Source of the DNA: Pseudohalocynthiibacter aestuariivivens
GTDB lineage: Bacteria > Pseudomonadota > Alphaproteobacteria > Rhodobacterales > Rhodobacteraceae
Reading direction: 5' to 3'
Assembly: GCF_011040495.1 (NCBI RefSeq)
Contig: NZ_CP049037.1
Coordinates: forward strand, 1,488,001 to 1,552,000
Length of the DNA: 64,000 nt
The stretch's first letter is position 1. Every line of letters begins with the position of its first letter. The notes beneath the pieces were generated by a model. It had not been told where the DNA came from. It saw only the letters and a list, made by a program, of their open reading frames with translations, and ran no database searches. Positions 32,672 to 43,856 of the stretch are shown here, one piece after another. The position numbers were made by a program, and so were the translations under genes.

Positions 32672-33313
32672 ATGCCCCATGATCACACCGACCACGACCA
32701 TCTTAGCCCGTCCGGCCATCCCTACCGCGCCGACAATGATGGTCCCCTCACCTATTGGCAACAGATGGAGATCGCCGTGCGCGAACTCCTGATCGAAAAG
32801 GGCCACACAACGGCAGCCGAGATCGCCACACAAGTCAACGACATGGATTCGCGCAGCCCCGCGAACGGTGCCGCCGTGGTCGCCCGCGCGTGGACCGACC
32901 CGGAATTCAAGACGCGACTGTTGGCTGACGCCGGTGACGCCAGCCGCGAGATGGGGTTCGACATTGGTCCGCTGGAACTGATCGCAGTCGAAAACACGGA
33001 CGAGGTGCATAATCTCATCGTCTGCACGCTTTGCTCCTGCTACCCGCGCAATCTGCTGGGGTTACCCCCCGATTGGTACAAAACCCGCGCCTACCGTTCT
33101 CGCGCTGTGCGCGAACCGCGCAGCGTGTTGCGTGAATTCGGCGTTGATCTGCCCGACGGCATCCGCGTCCGCGTCCACGACAGCACTGCCGACATGCGCT
33201 ATATCGTGCTACCTGCGCGCCCTAAGGGGACCGATGGCATGGACGCCGATGCGTTGGCCGCTCTGGTCACCCGCGATTCAATGATCGGTGCAGGATTGGC
33301 GCGCACCCCCTAG
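32672..33313 (+). CDS. Cobalt-type nitrile hydratase alpha / thiocyanate hydrolase gamma-like subunit
   Basis: Metal-carrying subunit of 213 residues. The claw-setting motif C118-T-L-C121-S-C123 (in VCTLCSCYPRNLLG) is the cobalt form (Thr; iron forms have Ser). Cys121 and Cys123 are normally oxidised to sulfinic and sulfenic acids. The following LPPDWYKTRAYRSRAVREPRSVLREFG is highly typical. The N-terminus is His-rich (HDHTDHDH), which might help metal loading. The enzyme would hydrate nitriles to amides, or thiocyanate to carbonyl sulfide and ammonia; the gene order (beta-N, beta-C, alpha) matches thiocyanate hydrolase as I recall it. No amidase, activator or cobalt transporter lies nearby. 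Confidence 0.88.
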   Translation: MPHDHTDHDHLSPSGHPYRADNDGPLTYWQQMEIAVRELLIEKGHTTAAEIATQVNDMDSRSPANGAAVVARAWTDPEFKTRLLADAGDASREMGFDIGPLELIAVENTDEVHNLIVCTLCSCYPRNLLGLPPDWYKTRAYRSRAVREPRSVLREFGVDLPDGIRVRVHDSTADMRYIVLPARPKGTDGMDADALAALVTRDSMIGAGLARTP

Positions 33314-33377
33314 CCGCGCTTGTACCCCGTCGCGCCCGGCTCTATGTCTGGCGGCGGTTCCACAAGTGACGGCGCAG

Positions 33378-34319
33378 ATGAACACCCCAACAGATCCCTT
33401 CCACATCCGCGCGGGCGAATACATCGTCAATCTGATCCTGCGCGGGTTGATCGGACTGACAGGGCTGATGCCCTATCGATGGCGCGTCCCGGCGATGGGC
33501 TGGATCACATCGCAGATCGTCGCCCCGCTGGCGGGGTACTCTGCCCGCGTACGCGACAACCTTGCCCATGTCTGCCCCGACCTGCCAGAGGCAGAGGTGC
33601 GCCGCCTGATGCGCGCGGTCCCCGACAATGCCGGGCGCGGCATGATTGAGATGTATTCGACACGTGATTTCACTGCCCACGCCCGTCACTCACCTGTTGA
33701 AGGCCCCGGCATGCAGGCGGTTCGTGAAGCCAAGGCAGCGGGCCGACCGCTGATTTTCGTGACCGGCCATTTCGGCAGCTTCAACGCCGCGCGGGTTGCC
33801 ATGGTGGAACAAGGGATCGATCTGGGCGGCTTCTACCGCCCACTCAAGAACCGATATTTCAACGCGCATTACAGCCGCGCGATGACAGCACTCAGCCAGC
33901 CGATGTTCGAACAGAGCAAACGTGGCATGGTCCAGATGACCAAGCATCTGCGCGCAGGCGGCACGCTGGCGATCCTGACCGACCTGAATGCCCATTGGGG
34001 CGTACCATTGGATTTCTTTGGAAAACCAGCACTAACCTCGTTGGTCACGGCCGAACTGGCGCTGAAATTCGATGCTCCACTGGTGCCCGTCTGGGGTATC
34101 CGGCGCGAAAATGGACTGGATTTCGATGTCCATGTCGAAGCACCGATTCCGCCTTCTGATCCCGTCACAATGACTCAGGAATTCAATGACCGGCTAGAGG
34201 TGCAAGTGCGCGCGCATATGGATCAGTGGTTTTGGATTCACCGCCGTTGGAAGGACGGTACAGGCGTCATGGCCGAGCGCGGCGCTGAGCGGATCGCCGA
34301 GATGCAGAACGACGACTGA
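33378..34319 (+). CDS. Lysophospholipid/lipid A-type acyltransferase (LpxL/HtrB-like) with altered active site
   Basis: Membrane-associated acyltransferase-like protein of 313 residues. The order of motifs fits the LpxL family: a hydrophobic N-terminus (VNLILRGLIGLTGLMPYRW), VRDNLAHVCPDLPEAEV, the catalytic block PLIFVTGHFGSFNAARV, GGFYRPLKNRYFN and the DLNAHWGVPLDFFGKPA block (usually DQ plus PFFG). The usual HX4(D/E) acid is Asn here (His131, Asn136), so catalysis may be changed. The ATG at 33378 gives a normal N-terminus. It follows the hydratase genes in the same direction and converges with the DUF1223 gene. Confidence 0.82.
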   Translation: MNTPTDPFHIRAGEYIVNLILRGLIGLTGLMPYRWRVPAMGWITSQIVAPLAGYSARVRDNLAHVCPDLPEAEVRRLMRAVPDNAGRGMIEMYSTRDFTAHARHSPVEGPGMQAVREAKAAGRPLIFVTGHFGSFNAARVAMVEQGIDLGGFYRPLKNRYFNAHYSRAMTALSQPMFEQSKRGMVQMTKHLRAGGTLAILTDLNAHWGVPLDFFGKPALTSLVTAELALKFDAPLVPVWGIRRENGLDFDVHVEAPIPPSDPVTMTQEFNDRLEVQVRAHMDQWFWIHRRWKDGTGVMAERGAERIAEMQNDD

Positions 34320-34325
34320 ACGACC

Positions 34326-35021
34326 TTATTGCAGTTGCGCCACCGCCTCTACCGCCCCATAGCCCGGACGTTGCAGGATCACGACAACGGGTTGGTCAGG
34401 GCTGACCTTGGTTTTCAACGCCAGCGGGCTGCTGGTGTTCCAGCGGGTCAGTTCCGTCAGCTCCGTTACCACATTCGCATAGCTCAATGTGCGCCCGGCA
34501 TTCTCGCCACGCTCAATGGCCACGGTACGTTGCGGGGTGTATTTCGCAATCTGCACCACCAGCGGCGTCCCGATGGGCTTGGTCGCTCGCGCTTCTATCA
34601 GCACCTGATTGCCTTTGCGGATCACTTTCATCGCAACGCTGTCTGGCACGGCCCCATGGCGGCGGATCAGCGCGTTCACATCCTTGGGCCGGTTTCCGAC
34701 AACGTGATCGGTGCCATCTATGATCATCTGCGGGGTATAAACCATGCGTCTGTCACCCGCCTTGGCGTAGCCACGCTGACGTTTGGTATTGGCGGCATTG
34801 CCAAACACGTCCTTCCATCCGATGTAATCCCAGTAATCCACATGCAGTGCCAGCGCGATCACGTCATCGCGCGCCACCAATTCGTGCAACAGCTTGTCAG
34901 CGGGCGGACAAGACGAACACCCCTGCGAGGTATAAAGCTCGACCAGCACGGGGCGATCCCCGGCACTTGATGGATTGGCCCAGAGAAAAGGCGCGAGTAT
35001 CAGGAAGGTCAAAAACCGCAT
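34326..35021 (-). CDS. DUF1223 family secreted thioredoxin-like protein
   Basis: Protein of 231 residues. A signal peptide (MRFLTFLILAPFLWANPSSA) leads into VLVELYTSQGCSSCPPADKLL, the hallmark of DUF1223, with a CxxC pair in a thioredoxin-like fold. HVDYWDYIGWKDVFGN and YTPQMIIDGTDHVVG are also typical. It is probably a periplasmic thiol protein; its substrate is unknown. It is convergent with the acyltransferase gene and divergent from acnA across about 220 bp. Confidence 0.88.
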   Translation of the reverse strand: MRFLTFLILAPFLWANPSSAGDRPVLVELYTSQGCSSCPPADKLLHELVARDDVIALALHVDYWDYIGWKDVFGNAANTKRQRGYAKAGDRRMVYTPQMIIDGTDHVVGNRPKDVNALIRRHGAVPDSVAMKVIRKGNQVLIEARATKPIGTPLVVQIAKYTPQRTVAIERGENAGRTLSYANVVTELTELTRWNTSSPLALKTKVSPDQPVVVILQRPGYGAVEAVAQLQ

Positions 35022-35242
35022 TTAATGTGCTCTTTGGACAGGATCAGGCGTGTTATGGTCCCATCTAGCCACGCAGCCCCCGAAAAACCAATCAATGTTT
35101 CGCGATGGCCTTGTGTGTTGGCTGGACAATATGAATTGTGTGCAATAGTATACCGACAACAGGTGAATCACCTTGCCGCCCTTATCCAAATGGGCGAAAA
35201 CCAGTTCAAGCCAGCTTTATTGCCAGACGAAAGGACGCGCCA

Positions 35243-38020
<2,778 letters not shown>

Positions 38021-38036
38021 ACCTCTTTAACACTAA

Positions 38037-38067
38037 AAAGCGCCCCGGAAATTCTCTGGGGCGCTTT
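38037..38067 (+). terminator. Rho-independent terminator after acnA
   Basis: Ten-base perfect arms AAAGCGCCCC and GGGGCGCTTT around an 11-base loop, 17 bp after the acnA stop codon. Confidence 0.85.
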
Positions 38068-38259
38068 GCGTTTAGGCATGGTTCCGCTCAACCATTCCGG
38101 GTTTACTCGTTGCTTTCCTAGGACAATGCGCTAAGCTGACGCAACGGCACGGATAACAGTGCCAAGGCTGAGCATGAGGACAGGCAATTCTGTCGCCCCG
38201 ACACCGAACCGGCAGGCAACTCTGCCGCGCGCAGGGTGTGGCAGACTGCCCATAGGGCA

Positions 38260-38865
38260 ATGACGCAAATTACAAGCGTTGATCACCAACCATTTGTCAG
38301 GGCGTCCATGCGCCATCTGGCCGCGCTTGATCATGTGCGCCCCGGACCGGCGTCGGATGCGCCCCCCTACCCCGATGATTGGTTCGATCTGCCTCAGGAC
38401 GCATTGGCGGACTTGGGTGCCATGACATACCTTCTCAGCCTTAGCTCCTACCACGCGACCATGCCTCTGTCCGAGGCCACCGCACATCTCGAGGTGGCCT
38501 TGCGGTTGGGGCAATACCGCATTTTCCGCTCGGGCGGCTTTCCACGCGGTTTTGTCACATGGGCCGGGCTGGCTGACGGGGCAGAACGGCGCTTTGCACT
38601 CCATCACAAGCCGTTGATGCCGCGCCACTGGAACAGTGGACCGTCAAAATGGATGATCGACTTTGTCGCACCCTTTGGCCACACCCGCGAAATCCTCAGG
38701 GTTCTGGCCAGCAATCCGAATGAATCCCGCGTGCGCACCCTGTGGCACAATGCCAAGGGCACGCGCTATCGCATCATCGAATGGGCACGTCCCGCCCCCG
38801 GCGCGCCTATCGGCGTGCGCTCCTTTGGTGTTGGACAGTTCGCCCGTCATCTGGAAGCGGTCTGA
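38260..38865 (+). CDS. HlyC-like toxin-activating lysine acyltransferase
   Basis: Protein of 201 residues in the HlyC/RtxC family, which uses acyl-ACP to acylate Lys side chains of RTX proteins before type I secretion. The match is through key blocks: SLSSYHATMPL with His65 and Ser62 (HlyC Ser20/His23 in SPLHRNWP), RIFRSGGFPRGFVTWAGL (HlyC YPVAYCSWANL), and HWNSGPSKWMIDFVAPFGH with Asp134 (HlyC Asp92 in KWFIDWIAPFG). All catalytic positions are present. The ATG at 38260 is preferred over a GTG at 38236. The VCBS-Hint gene starts 3 bp after its stop, so that protein is the likely partner or substrate. No RTX nonapeptide gene or type I exporter is close. Confidence 0.82.
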   Translation: MTQITSVDHQPFVRASMRHLAALDHVRPGPASDAPPYPDDWFDLPQDALADLGAMTYLLSLSSYHATMPLSEATAHLEVALRLGQYRIFRSGGFPRGFVTWAGLADGAERRFALHHKPLMPRHWNSGPSKWMIDFVAPFGHTREILRVLASNPNESRVRTLWHNAKGTRYRIIEWARPAPGAPIGVRSFGVGQFARHLEAV

Positions 38866-38868
38866 TCC

Positions 38869-39843
38869 ATGGGCACGCCAACCATAGGCGGTCAAACGAC
38901 CGGGGCCGTGACCGAGAATTCGGGTATCATCATTTCCGGCAATCTCGACGATGTCGGTCTGTTGGCCGGCAACAATGATGACACATGGTCAATCTCCAGT
39001 TCTGCGACCTATGGAACCGCCACAATCAACCCCACCACCGGCGTCTGGAGCTATGATCTGAACGACAGCCACCCTGTGGTTCATGCACTCGATCCGGGCG
39101 ACACGCTGACGGATGTATTTACGGTGTACATGCTCGACGCCGACGGCCAGTCCGATACGCAGAATATCACCATCACGATTTCCGGTGTGGTCTGTTTCGC
39201 TGCCGGCAGTCAGATCGAAACCGCGCAAGGATTGCGCAGGGTCGAATGCCTTCGGGTTGGCGACCGCATCCACACGCTTGACCGGGGGTTGCAACCCTTG
39301 CGCTGGGTCGGTCGGCAGGACGCATCCGCCGACGCACTCCGAAACGACAAAAAGCTCCGCCCGATCCGCATTGCCGCAGGCGCACTGGGACAAGGCCTGC
39401 CACGGCGCGACCTGTTGGTGTCGCGACAGCACAGGATGCTGATCTCTGGCCCCGCCGCCCTGAAGGTGTTTGGGTGTCAGCAAGTGCTGATCCCCGCAAT
39501 CAAGCTGGTCGGACTGGCCGGGATTAGCATCGAGCGGACCTCGCGCGACCTACAGTATTTTCATCTGCTCTTGGACGCCCACCACATCGTCTTTGCCGAG
39601 GGCGCGCCATCAGAAACCCTGCTGCCCGGCCCGCAGGCAATGGCATTACTGCCGCCGACTGCGCGGGACGAAATCAAGGCGATCCTTGCCCGGCAGTCAG
39701 ATGGTGGCAGTTTGGCAGAGCAATATCAGCCCGCCAGATTGATCCCCGCCAACGGCACGCACCTGCGCCAGTTCCGCAGGCAGATACAGAACACCGGGCT
39801 GCCCCTTATAGCTTCACAGACCTTGGCGGAACTCGTGCCCTGA
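38869..39843 (+). CDS. VCBS-repeat plus Hint-domain protein
   Basis: Protein of 324 residues in the acyltransferase operon. Residues 4-106 form one VCBS/cadherin-like repeat: TGAVTENSGIIISGNLDDVG, TWSISSSATYGTATINPTTGVWSYDLND and DVFTVYMLDADGQSDTQNITITISG. Such repeats occur in large secreted adhesins and RTX proteins. A Hint domain starts at Cys109 (VCFAAGSQIETAQGLRRVE, VGDRIHTLDRGLQPLRWVG, LLVSRQHRMLISG) and could cleave itself or attach the upstream part to another molecule. The C-terminal tail (LLDAHHIVFAEGAPSETLLPG) is typical of Roseobacter Hint proteins. There is no signal peptide, as expected for type I secretion. Lys residues within may be acylation targets. Confidence 0.84.
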   Translation: MGTPTIGGQTTGAVTENSGIIISGNLDDVGLLAGNNDDTWSISSSATYGTATINPTTGVWSYDLNDSHPVVHALDPGDTLTDVFTVYMLDADGQSDTQNITITISGVVCFAAGSQIETAQGLRRVECLRVGDRIHTLDRGLQPLRWVGRQDASADALRNDKKLRPIRIAAGALGQGLPRRDLLVSRQHRMLISGPAALKVFGCQQVLIPAIKLVGLAGISIERTSRDLQYFHLLLDAHHIVFAEGAPSETLLPGPQAMALLPPTARDEIKAILARQSDGGSLAEQYQPARLIPANGTHLRQFRRQIQNTGLPLIASQTLAELVP

Positions 39844-39956
39844 CCGATCATCCTGCCCTGTGCATAGCTACGCTCTATAGTTGAAAAATGACATGAACAG
39901 AGGCGCGGCCTGTATATAAATTGCCCTCTGGGATTGCTTCGCAATAACGTCTGCCT

Positions 39957-40496
39957 TTAGCGTTCCAATGCCTTTTTCAACTCGGGGCGAAAACGTTGTT
40001 CATAGTCACTGCCCACCAGCGGGCCGATGAACTTGAACAGAACCGTTCCATCGCCATCGACGATGAAGGTCTCGGGCGGGGCCGTGACACCCCAATTGAT
40101 CGCGGCACGCCCCTGCGGATCAAACCCTATCGCAAAGAACGGATCGCCCGAATCGTCAAGGTAGCTGTTGGCCTGATCCGCGGCATCCTTGAAATTGATC
40201 CCTGCAACCCGCACGCCCTCTTCGTTCAATGCGTGCAGGTTGGGGTGTTCGGCACGGCAGGGCGGGCACCAGCTGGCCCAGAAATTAACCACCGTCACCT
40301 CTCCACTGCGCAGGTCGGCATCCGTTAGCGGCGTGCGCAATTCCAGTGTTCCGACCGGAACCTCCGGTGCAGGTTTGCCGATAAATACAGACGGCAATGC
40401 ATCAGGATCGCCGCGCTGCATGCCGACGAAAAACAGCGCCGCAAGACCCGCAAAAATCAGCGGCGGCGCGGCCATTAGGGGGGAAAGCTTAGCCAT
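39957..40496 (-). CDS. ccmG: Cytochrome c biogenesis thiol:disulfide protein CcmG (DsbE)
   Basis: Membrane-anchored periplasmic thioredoxin, 179 residues, that reduces apocytochrome c haem-binding cysteines. An N-terminal membrane anchor (PLIFAGLAALFFVGM) is followed by the thioredoxin core VTVVNFWASWCPPCRAEHPNL with the CPPC active site, and PPETFIVDGDGTVLFKFIGP with the cis-Pro region. Last gene of the ccmABCDG run; its start overlaps the ccmD stop by 8 bp. Confidence 0.95.
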   Translation of the reverse strand: MAKLSPLMAAPPLIFAGLAALFFVGMQRGDPDALPSVFIGKPAPEVPVGTLELRTPLTDADLRSGEVTVVNFWASWCPPCRAEHPNLHALNEEGVRVAGINFKDAADQANSYLDDSGDPFFAIGFDPQGRAAINWGVTAPPETFIVDGDGTVLFKFIGPLVGSDYEQRFRPELKKALER

Positions 40497-40647
40497 TGCC
40501 GCGAATCCTCTGCTCGACCGCGCGCAACTGCGTCTTGATGCGCCGCGCGCGCTGTAGACTCAACCCGACCAAAACACCCAGCAACCCGATCGAAACAACA
40601 TACGACCCCATCACTGCAACGGTATATTTCCCCAGCTCAGGTATCAT
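40489..40647 (-). CDS. ccmD: Haem exporter protein CcmD
   Basis: Small membrane protein of 52 residues (MIPELGKYTVAVMGSYVVSI at the start, one membrane span, then the basic LQRARRIKTQLRAVEQRIRG). This is the CcmD pattern: a single span with a charged cytoplasmic tail that helps CcmABC release haem-CcmE. It overlaps ccmC by 4 bp (ATGA) and ccmG by 8 bp. Confidence 0.9.
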   Translation of the reverse strand: MIPELGKYTVAVMGSYVVSIGLLGVLVGLSLQRARRIKTQLRAVEQRIRGNG

Positions 40648-41375
40648 CCCATCCGCTCCCGTGCCAGCAAGGCGCGCATCCGCCGCGCGCGAATTTCGGT
40701 CTGGGTCCGTAGCAACACCAGCGCGATAAAGAGCAGGACAAACCCTGCAATGCTCAGCAGCAGCGGGTGGTAAAACACGTTTGCCACGTTCTCCTCCCGG
40801 TCAAGGCTCAGCGATGCAGGCTGATGCAGCCCCTGATTCCAAAAATTCACCGCATAGCGGCTGAGCACGGCAAAGACCGATCCGACAAGGCACAACACGC
40901 TGGTCAGGTCGGCGGCCGTATCGTCATCCTCGATCGCGGACCACAGCGCGATGTACCCAAGGTAAAACAGGAACAGGATCAGAAACGACGTCAGGCGCGG
41001 GTCCCACACCCACCATGTTCCCCAGATCGGTTGCCCCCACAATGCGCCGGTCGCCAGTGCGATCACCGTCATCACCGCGCCAACCGGGGCCGCAGCTCGG
41101 GCGGCCAACGCGCTAACGTGGTGCCGTCGCACGATCCAGATTAATGACGCGACCAGCATCATCAGCCACGCGTTGATGGCCATCAGCGCAGCGGGTACAT
41201 GCAAAAAGATGATCTTGACGCTCGCGCCTTGCCGCGCCTCTTCGGGCGTGAACCAGAACCCCCAGACCAAACCCGCCGTCAATGTCAGCAACGACAACCC
41301 CGCCACCCAGGGCAGAACCCGGTCGGACGTCGCGATAAACTTTCGCGGATTGGCGTATTCCCAGAGCGAACTCAT
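40644..41375 (-). CDS. ccmC: Haem exporter protein CcmC
   Basis: Six-span inner-membrane protein of 243 residues that loads haem onto CcmE. The Trp-rich haem-handling motif is GTWWVWDPRLTS, and His residues flank it on the periplasmic side (FLHVPAALMAINAW and VFYHPLLLS). The start is the ATG at 41375 (MSSLWEYANPRKFIATSD), the conserved family beginning. An upstream extension in frame is antisense-like and rejected. It follows ccmB by 26 bp. Confidence 0.96.
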   Translation of the reverse strand: MSSLWEYANPRKFIATSDRVLPWVAGLSLLTLTAGLVWGFWFTPEEARQGASVKIIFLHVPAALMAINAWLMMLVASLIWIVRRHHVSALAARAAAPVGAVMTVIALATGALWGQPIWGTWWVWDPRLTSFLILFLFYLGYIALWSAIEDDDTAADLTSVLCLVGSVFAVLSRYAVNFWNQGLHQPASLSLDREENVANVFYHPLLLSIAGFVLLFIALVLLRTQTEIRARRMRALLARERMG

Positions 41376-41401
41376 GGTGGGGTTCGGTCCCTTCTGATGG
41401 C

Positions 41402-42058
41402 TTAACGTAGATTGACCCTTAGTACCGAAGCAGAAGCGAAGGGCAAGAGGGCGATAGTGCCGCAGGTGATCCCCGCCAACATGACCAGCGGCGTGGTGTA
41501 CGGCAGCCCTTCGGCCCCGCGCCGCGCCGCCTCTGCTCCAAAAATCAGTATCGGCACATAGAGCGGCAACACCAGCAGGCTCAGCAGCAGCCCACCGCGT
41601 TTGATCCCCACGGTCAGCGCTGCCCCGAACGTACCAATCACACTCAGCGCGGGCGTGCCCAGCAGTAACGACAGTGTGAGCGGCAGATAGCCCGAGGCGG
41701 ACAGATTCAGCAAGATACCCAGCACCGGAGCCACCAGAACCAGCGGTAGCCCCGTGGTCAGCCAATGCGCCAGCGCCTTGATGCTCACCAGTGCTTCCAT
41801 CGGCAACGGCGCGGTCGCCAGCAGGTCCAGCGATCCGTCCTCCCAATCAAGCGCAAATATCCGATCCAGCGACAGCAAACAGGCCAGCAGCGCACCCAGC
41901 CACAGAATACCCGGTGCGATACTGGCATGCAGGTCCGGACGGGGGCCGACACCAAAGGGCACCAGCGTCACAACGATCAGGAAAAACGCAAGCCCAAGGC
42001 CAAAGCCCCCTCCGGCCCGCACCCCAAGCTTTAGGTCACGCATCAATAGCGCGATCAT
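41402..42058 (-). CDS. ccmB: Haem exporter protein CcmB
   Basis: Six-span permease of 218 residues that pairs with the CcmA ATPase. It starts [18 protein letters not shown] and includes [20 protein letters not shown], a typical CcmB loop. The start overlaps the ccmA stop by 4 bp. Confidence 0.95.
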   Translation of the reverse strand: MIALLMRDLKLGVRAGGGFGLGLAFFLIVVTLVPFGVGPRPDLHASIAPGILWLGALLACLLSLDRIFALDWEDGSLDLLATAPLPMEALVSIKALAHWLTTGLPLVLVAPVLGILLNLSASGYLPLTLSLLLGTPALSVIGTFGAALTVGIKRGGLLLSLLVLPLYVPILIFGAEAARRGAEGLPYTTPLVMLAGITCGTIALLPFASASVLRVNLR

Positions 42059-42672
42059 AGGAAAGCCCCGTCAAAATCACCCAACGCGGGCGCCTTGGCG
42101 CGATGGGGTGTCACATCCAGTACGTCCGCCTCGTCCAGACCCAGATGGATATGCGTGGCAATCAACGCTGACCCGCCCGCCACCAGATGATCGCGCACCA
42201 CCGTGGCAAAGAGCGCCGTCGCCTGCATGTCCAGCGATACGGTCGGTTCGTCCAGCAGCCAGATCTCGCGCCCGGTTACCAGCAACCGCGCCAGCCCCAG
42301 CCGACGCTTCTGCCCTGCCGACAGCGCGCCCGCCGGCCGGTCTGCCAGCGGCGTCAATTCAAAGGCGGCCAACGCATGCGAGATATTCCTGCGGCCAAAT
42401 ACCCGCGCCCAGAATATCAGGTTTTCTGCCACGCTCAGCGTCGGCTTGATCCCGTCGGCGTGCCCGGCATAGACCAGTGTATCGTAATCTGCCTCGACCC
42501 GCCCGCGCAGGGGCGGTTGCAATCCGGCCACCGTACGCAACAGCGTTGTCTTGCCCGCCCCATTGGGACCGCGCAAAATCAGCGCCTCACCTGCATTCAG
42601 GTCAAAGCTGACGTTCTCCAGAACGGCGATGCCCCCTCGGGCAATGGTCAAATCAGATACGCGCAATGTCAT
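42055..42672 (-). CDS. ccmA: Haem exporter ATP-binding protein CcmA
   Basis: ABC ATPase of 205 residues driving release of haem-loaded CcmE. Walker [14 protein letters not shown], signature [15 protein letters not shown], Walker [10 protein letters not shown] and the switch His region LIATHIH are all present. First gene of the ccm run, 38 bp after the Mth938-like gene. Confidence 0.96.
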   Translation of the reverse strand: MTLRVSDLTIARGGIAVLENVSFDLNAGEALILRGPNGAGKTTLLRTVAGLQPPLRGRVEADYDTLVYAGHADGIKPTLSVAENLIFWARVFGRRNISHALAAFELTPLADRPAGALSAGQKRRLGLARLLVTGREIWLLDEPTVSLDMQATALFATVVRDHLVAGGSALIATHIHLGLDEADVLDVTPHRAKAPALGDFDGAFL

Positions 42673-42710
42673 ATCAAAAGCCTAGCTTAAACCACATAAC
42701 CGAGGAAAGC

Positions 42711-43064
42711 TCAGACCGGCAGCAATGCAGCCGCCACACGCCGCCCTTCAGACAACAGCACGTTAAACGTCCGGCAGGCTGCGGGTGAACTCATCGTTTC
42801 GACGCCGATGCCCGCGTCCTCCAGCGTGCTGCGCAACGCGGCGGGAATATGCGCTATCTCGGCCCCGGTACCGAGGAAAATCACATCGACCTGATCCGCC
42901 AGCGCCAGCAACGGTGCATGATCGTCCATCCCGCCCCAGCTGCGCGCGCCGGTTTCCGTGATGCAGATCGGCCCCTGAAGCACTGTGCCCCCGACCCGAA
43001 AGAACCCCGGACCATAGCCATCAATCGGGGTCGCCTGACCAAAGGAAATCTCGTGCATCTGCAT
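42711..43064 (-). CDS. Mth938/NDUFAF3-like domain protein (DUF498)
   Basis: Small protein of 117 residues. The fold is recognisable by GPGFFRVGGTVLQGPICITETG, DVIFLGTGAEIAHIPAALRSTLEDAGIGVETM and ACRTFNVLLSEGRRVAAALLPV. Relatives include the mitochondrial complex I assembly factor NDUFAF3. In alphaproteobacteria it often lies near sec genes, as here. A role in membrane-protein or complex I assembly is possible but unproved. Confidence 0.9.
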   Translation of the reverse strand: MQMHEISFGQATPIDGYGPGFFRVGGTVLQGPICITETGARSWGGMDDHAPLLALADQVDVIFLGTGAEIAHIPAALRSTLEDAGIGVETMSSPAACRTFNVLLSEGRRVAAALLPV

Positions 43065-43103
43065 AAACTTCTCCCAATTCGTTTCGCGTCCGGGCTGAGA
43101 CGC

Positions 43104-43856
43104 CTAACCCCAGACCGGCAAACCGCTGATGACGGCCAACGCGATGACTGAAAAGGCTGCATAACGATAGAGCCGCTCGCGCGTGGGAGCAAACAGCGCC
43201 TGACCGATCATTGTCGTGACGAAGTAGGGGATCGCCAGCAATCCCGCCAACCAGACCACTTCCCACCCGGCAAACCCGCGCGTCAACAGGTTAACAACAA
43301 TTGCAACATCCAGCGCCGCCAGAAACAGGATCGTATTGGCACGCACTGATTGTGCCACCGCCTGCCCTGCCAGATAGAACAGGATCACCACCGGTCCGGT
43401 CAGCCCCGTGAGACCACCCATCAGCCCCGCTGCGGCACCAATGGCCAGTAAGCCGGGCAATGCAAGCTGGCCGGAATAGCGCCAGCCCGAGACCAGGGCA
43501 ATCAGCGTGCCACCGGCAATAAAAGCCACGACCCAGCGGATCGTCAACGCATCTAGCCGGTCCATGATAAACAGCCCCAGCGGAATGGTCGGCAGCGCAG
43601 CAAGCGCCAGCAGGGCGACTTCGCGCCGGTCGCCTTGGCGCCACGCGCGCGGCAACAACGCCGCAGAGCTGGCAACCCCTGTCAGGGTAATCGTCGCAAC
43701 GACCATTGCAGGCGGCAGGAACAGCCCCGCGACGGGAACAAAAACCAACGCCGTTCCAAACCCGGTAAAACCGCGCACAATACCTGCCACCGATATCGTC
43801 GCCACCAGCCACCAGAATCCCGGTAGGCTGATTGCGGCGATTAGCCCATCAGGCAT
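43104..43856 (-). CDS. TauE/SafE-family membrane protein (sulfite/anion permease type)
   Basis: Polytopic membrane protein, 250 residues, about eight spans. It starts with a first half GIVRGFTGFGTALVFVPVAGLFLP that has the family hairpin, and a second half GLMGGLTGLTGPVVILFYL that repeats it. Members export or import sulfite, sulfoacetate or related anions. Substrate is unknown; taurine/DMSP sulfur metabolism is a plausible context. The start overlaps the secDF stop by 8 bp, so translation is coupled. Confidence 0.85.
   Translation of the reverse strand: MPDGLIAAISLPGFWWLVATISVAGIVRGFTGFGTALVFVPVAGLFLPPAMVVATITLTGVASSAALLPRAWRQGDRREVALLALAALPTIPLGLFIMDRLDALTIRWVVAFIAGGTLIALVSGWRYSGQLALPGLLAIGAAAGLMGGLTGLTGPVVILFYLAGQAVAQSVRANTILFLAALDVAIVVNLLTRGFAGWEVVWLAGLLAIPYFVTTMIGQALFAPTRERLYRYAAFSVIALAVISGLPVWG

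Noticed and set aside
40644..41846. Longer version of CcmC starting at 41846
   Set aside because: The extra 157 residues are low-complexity and overlap ccmB out of frame; the family start is MSSLWEYANP at 41375.
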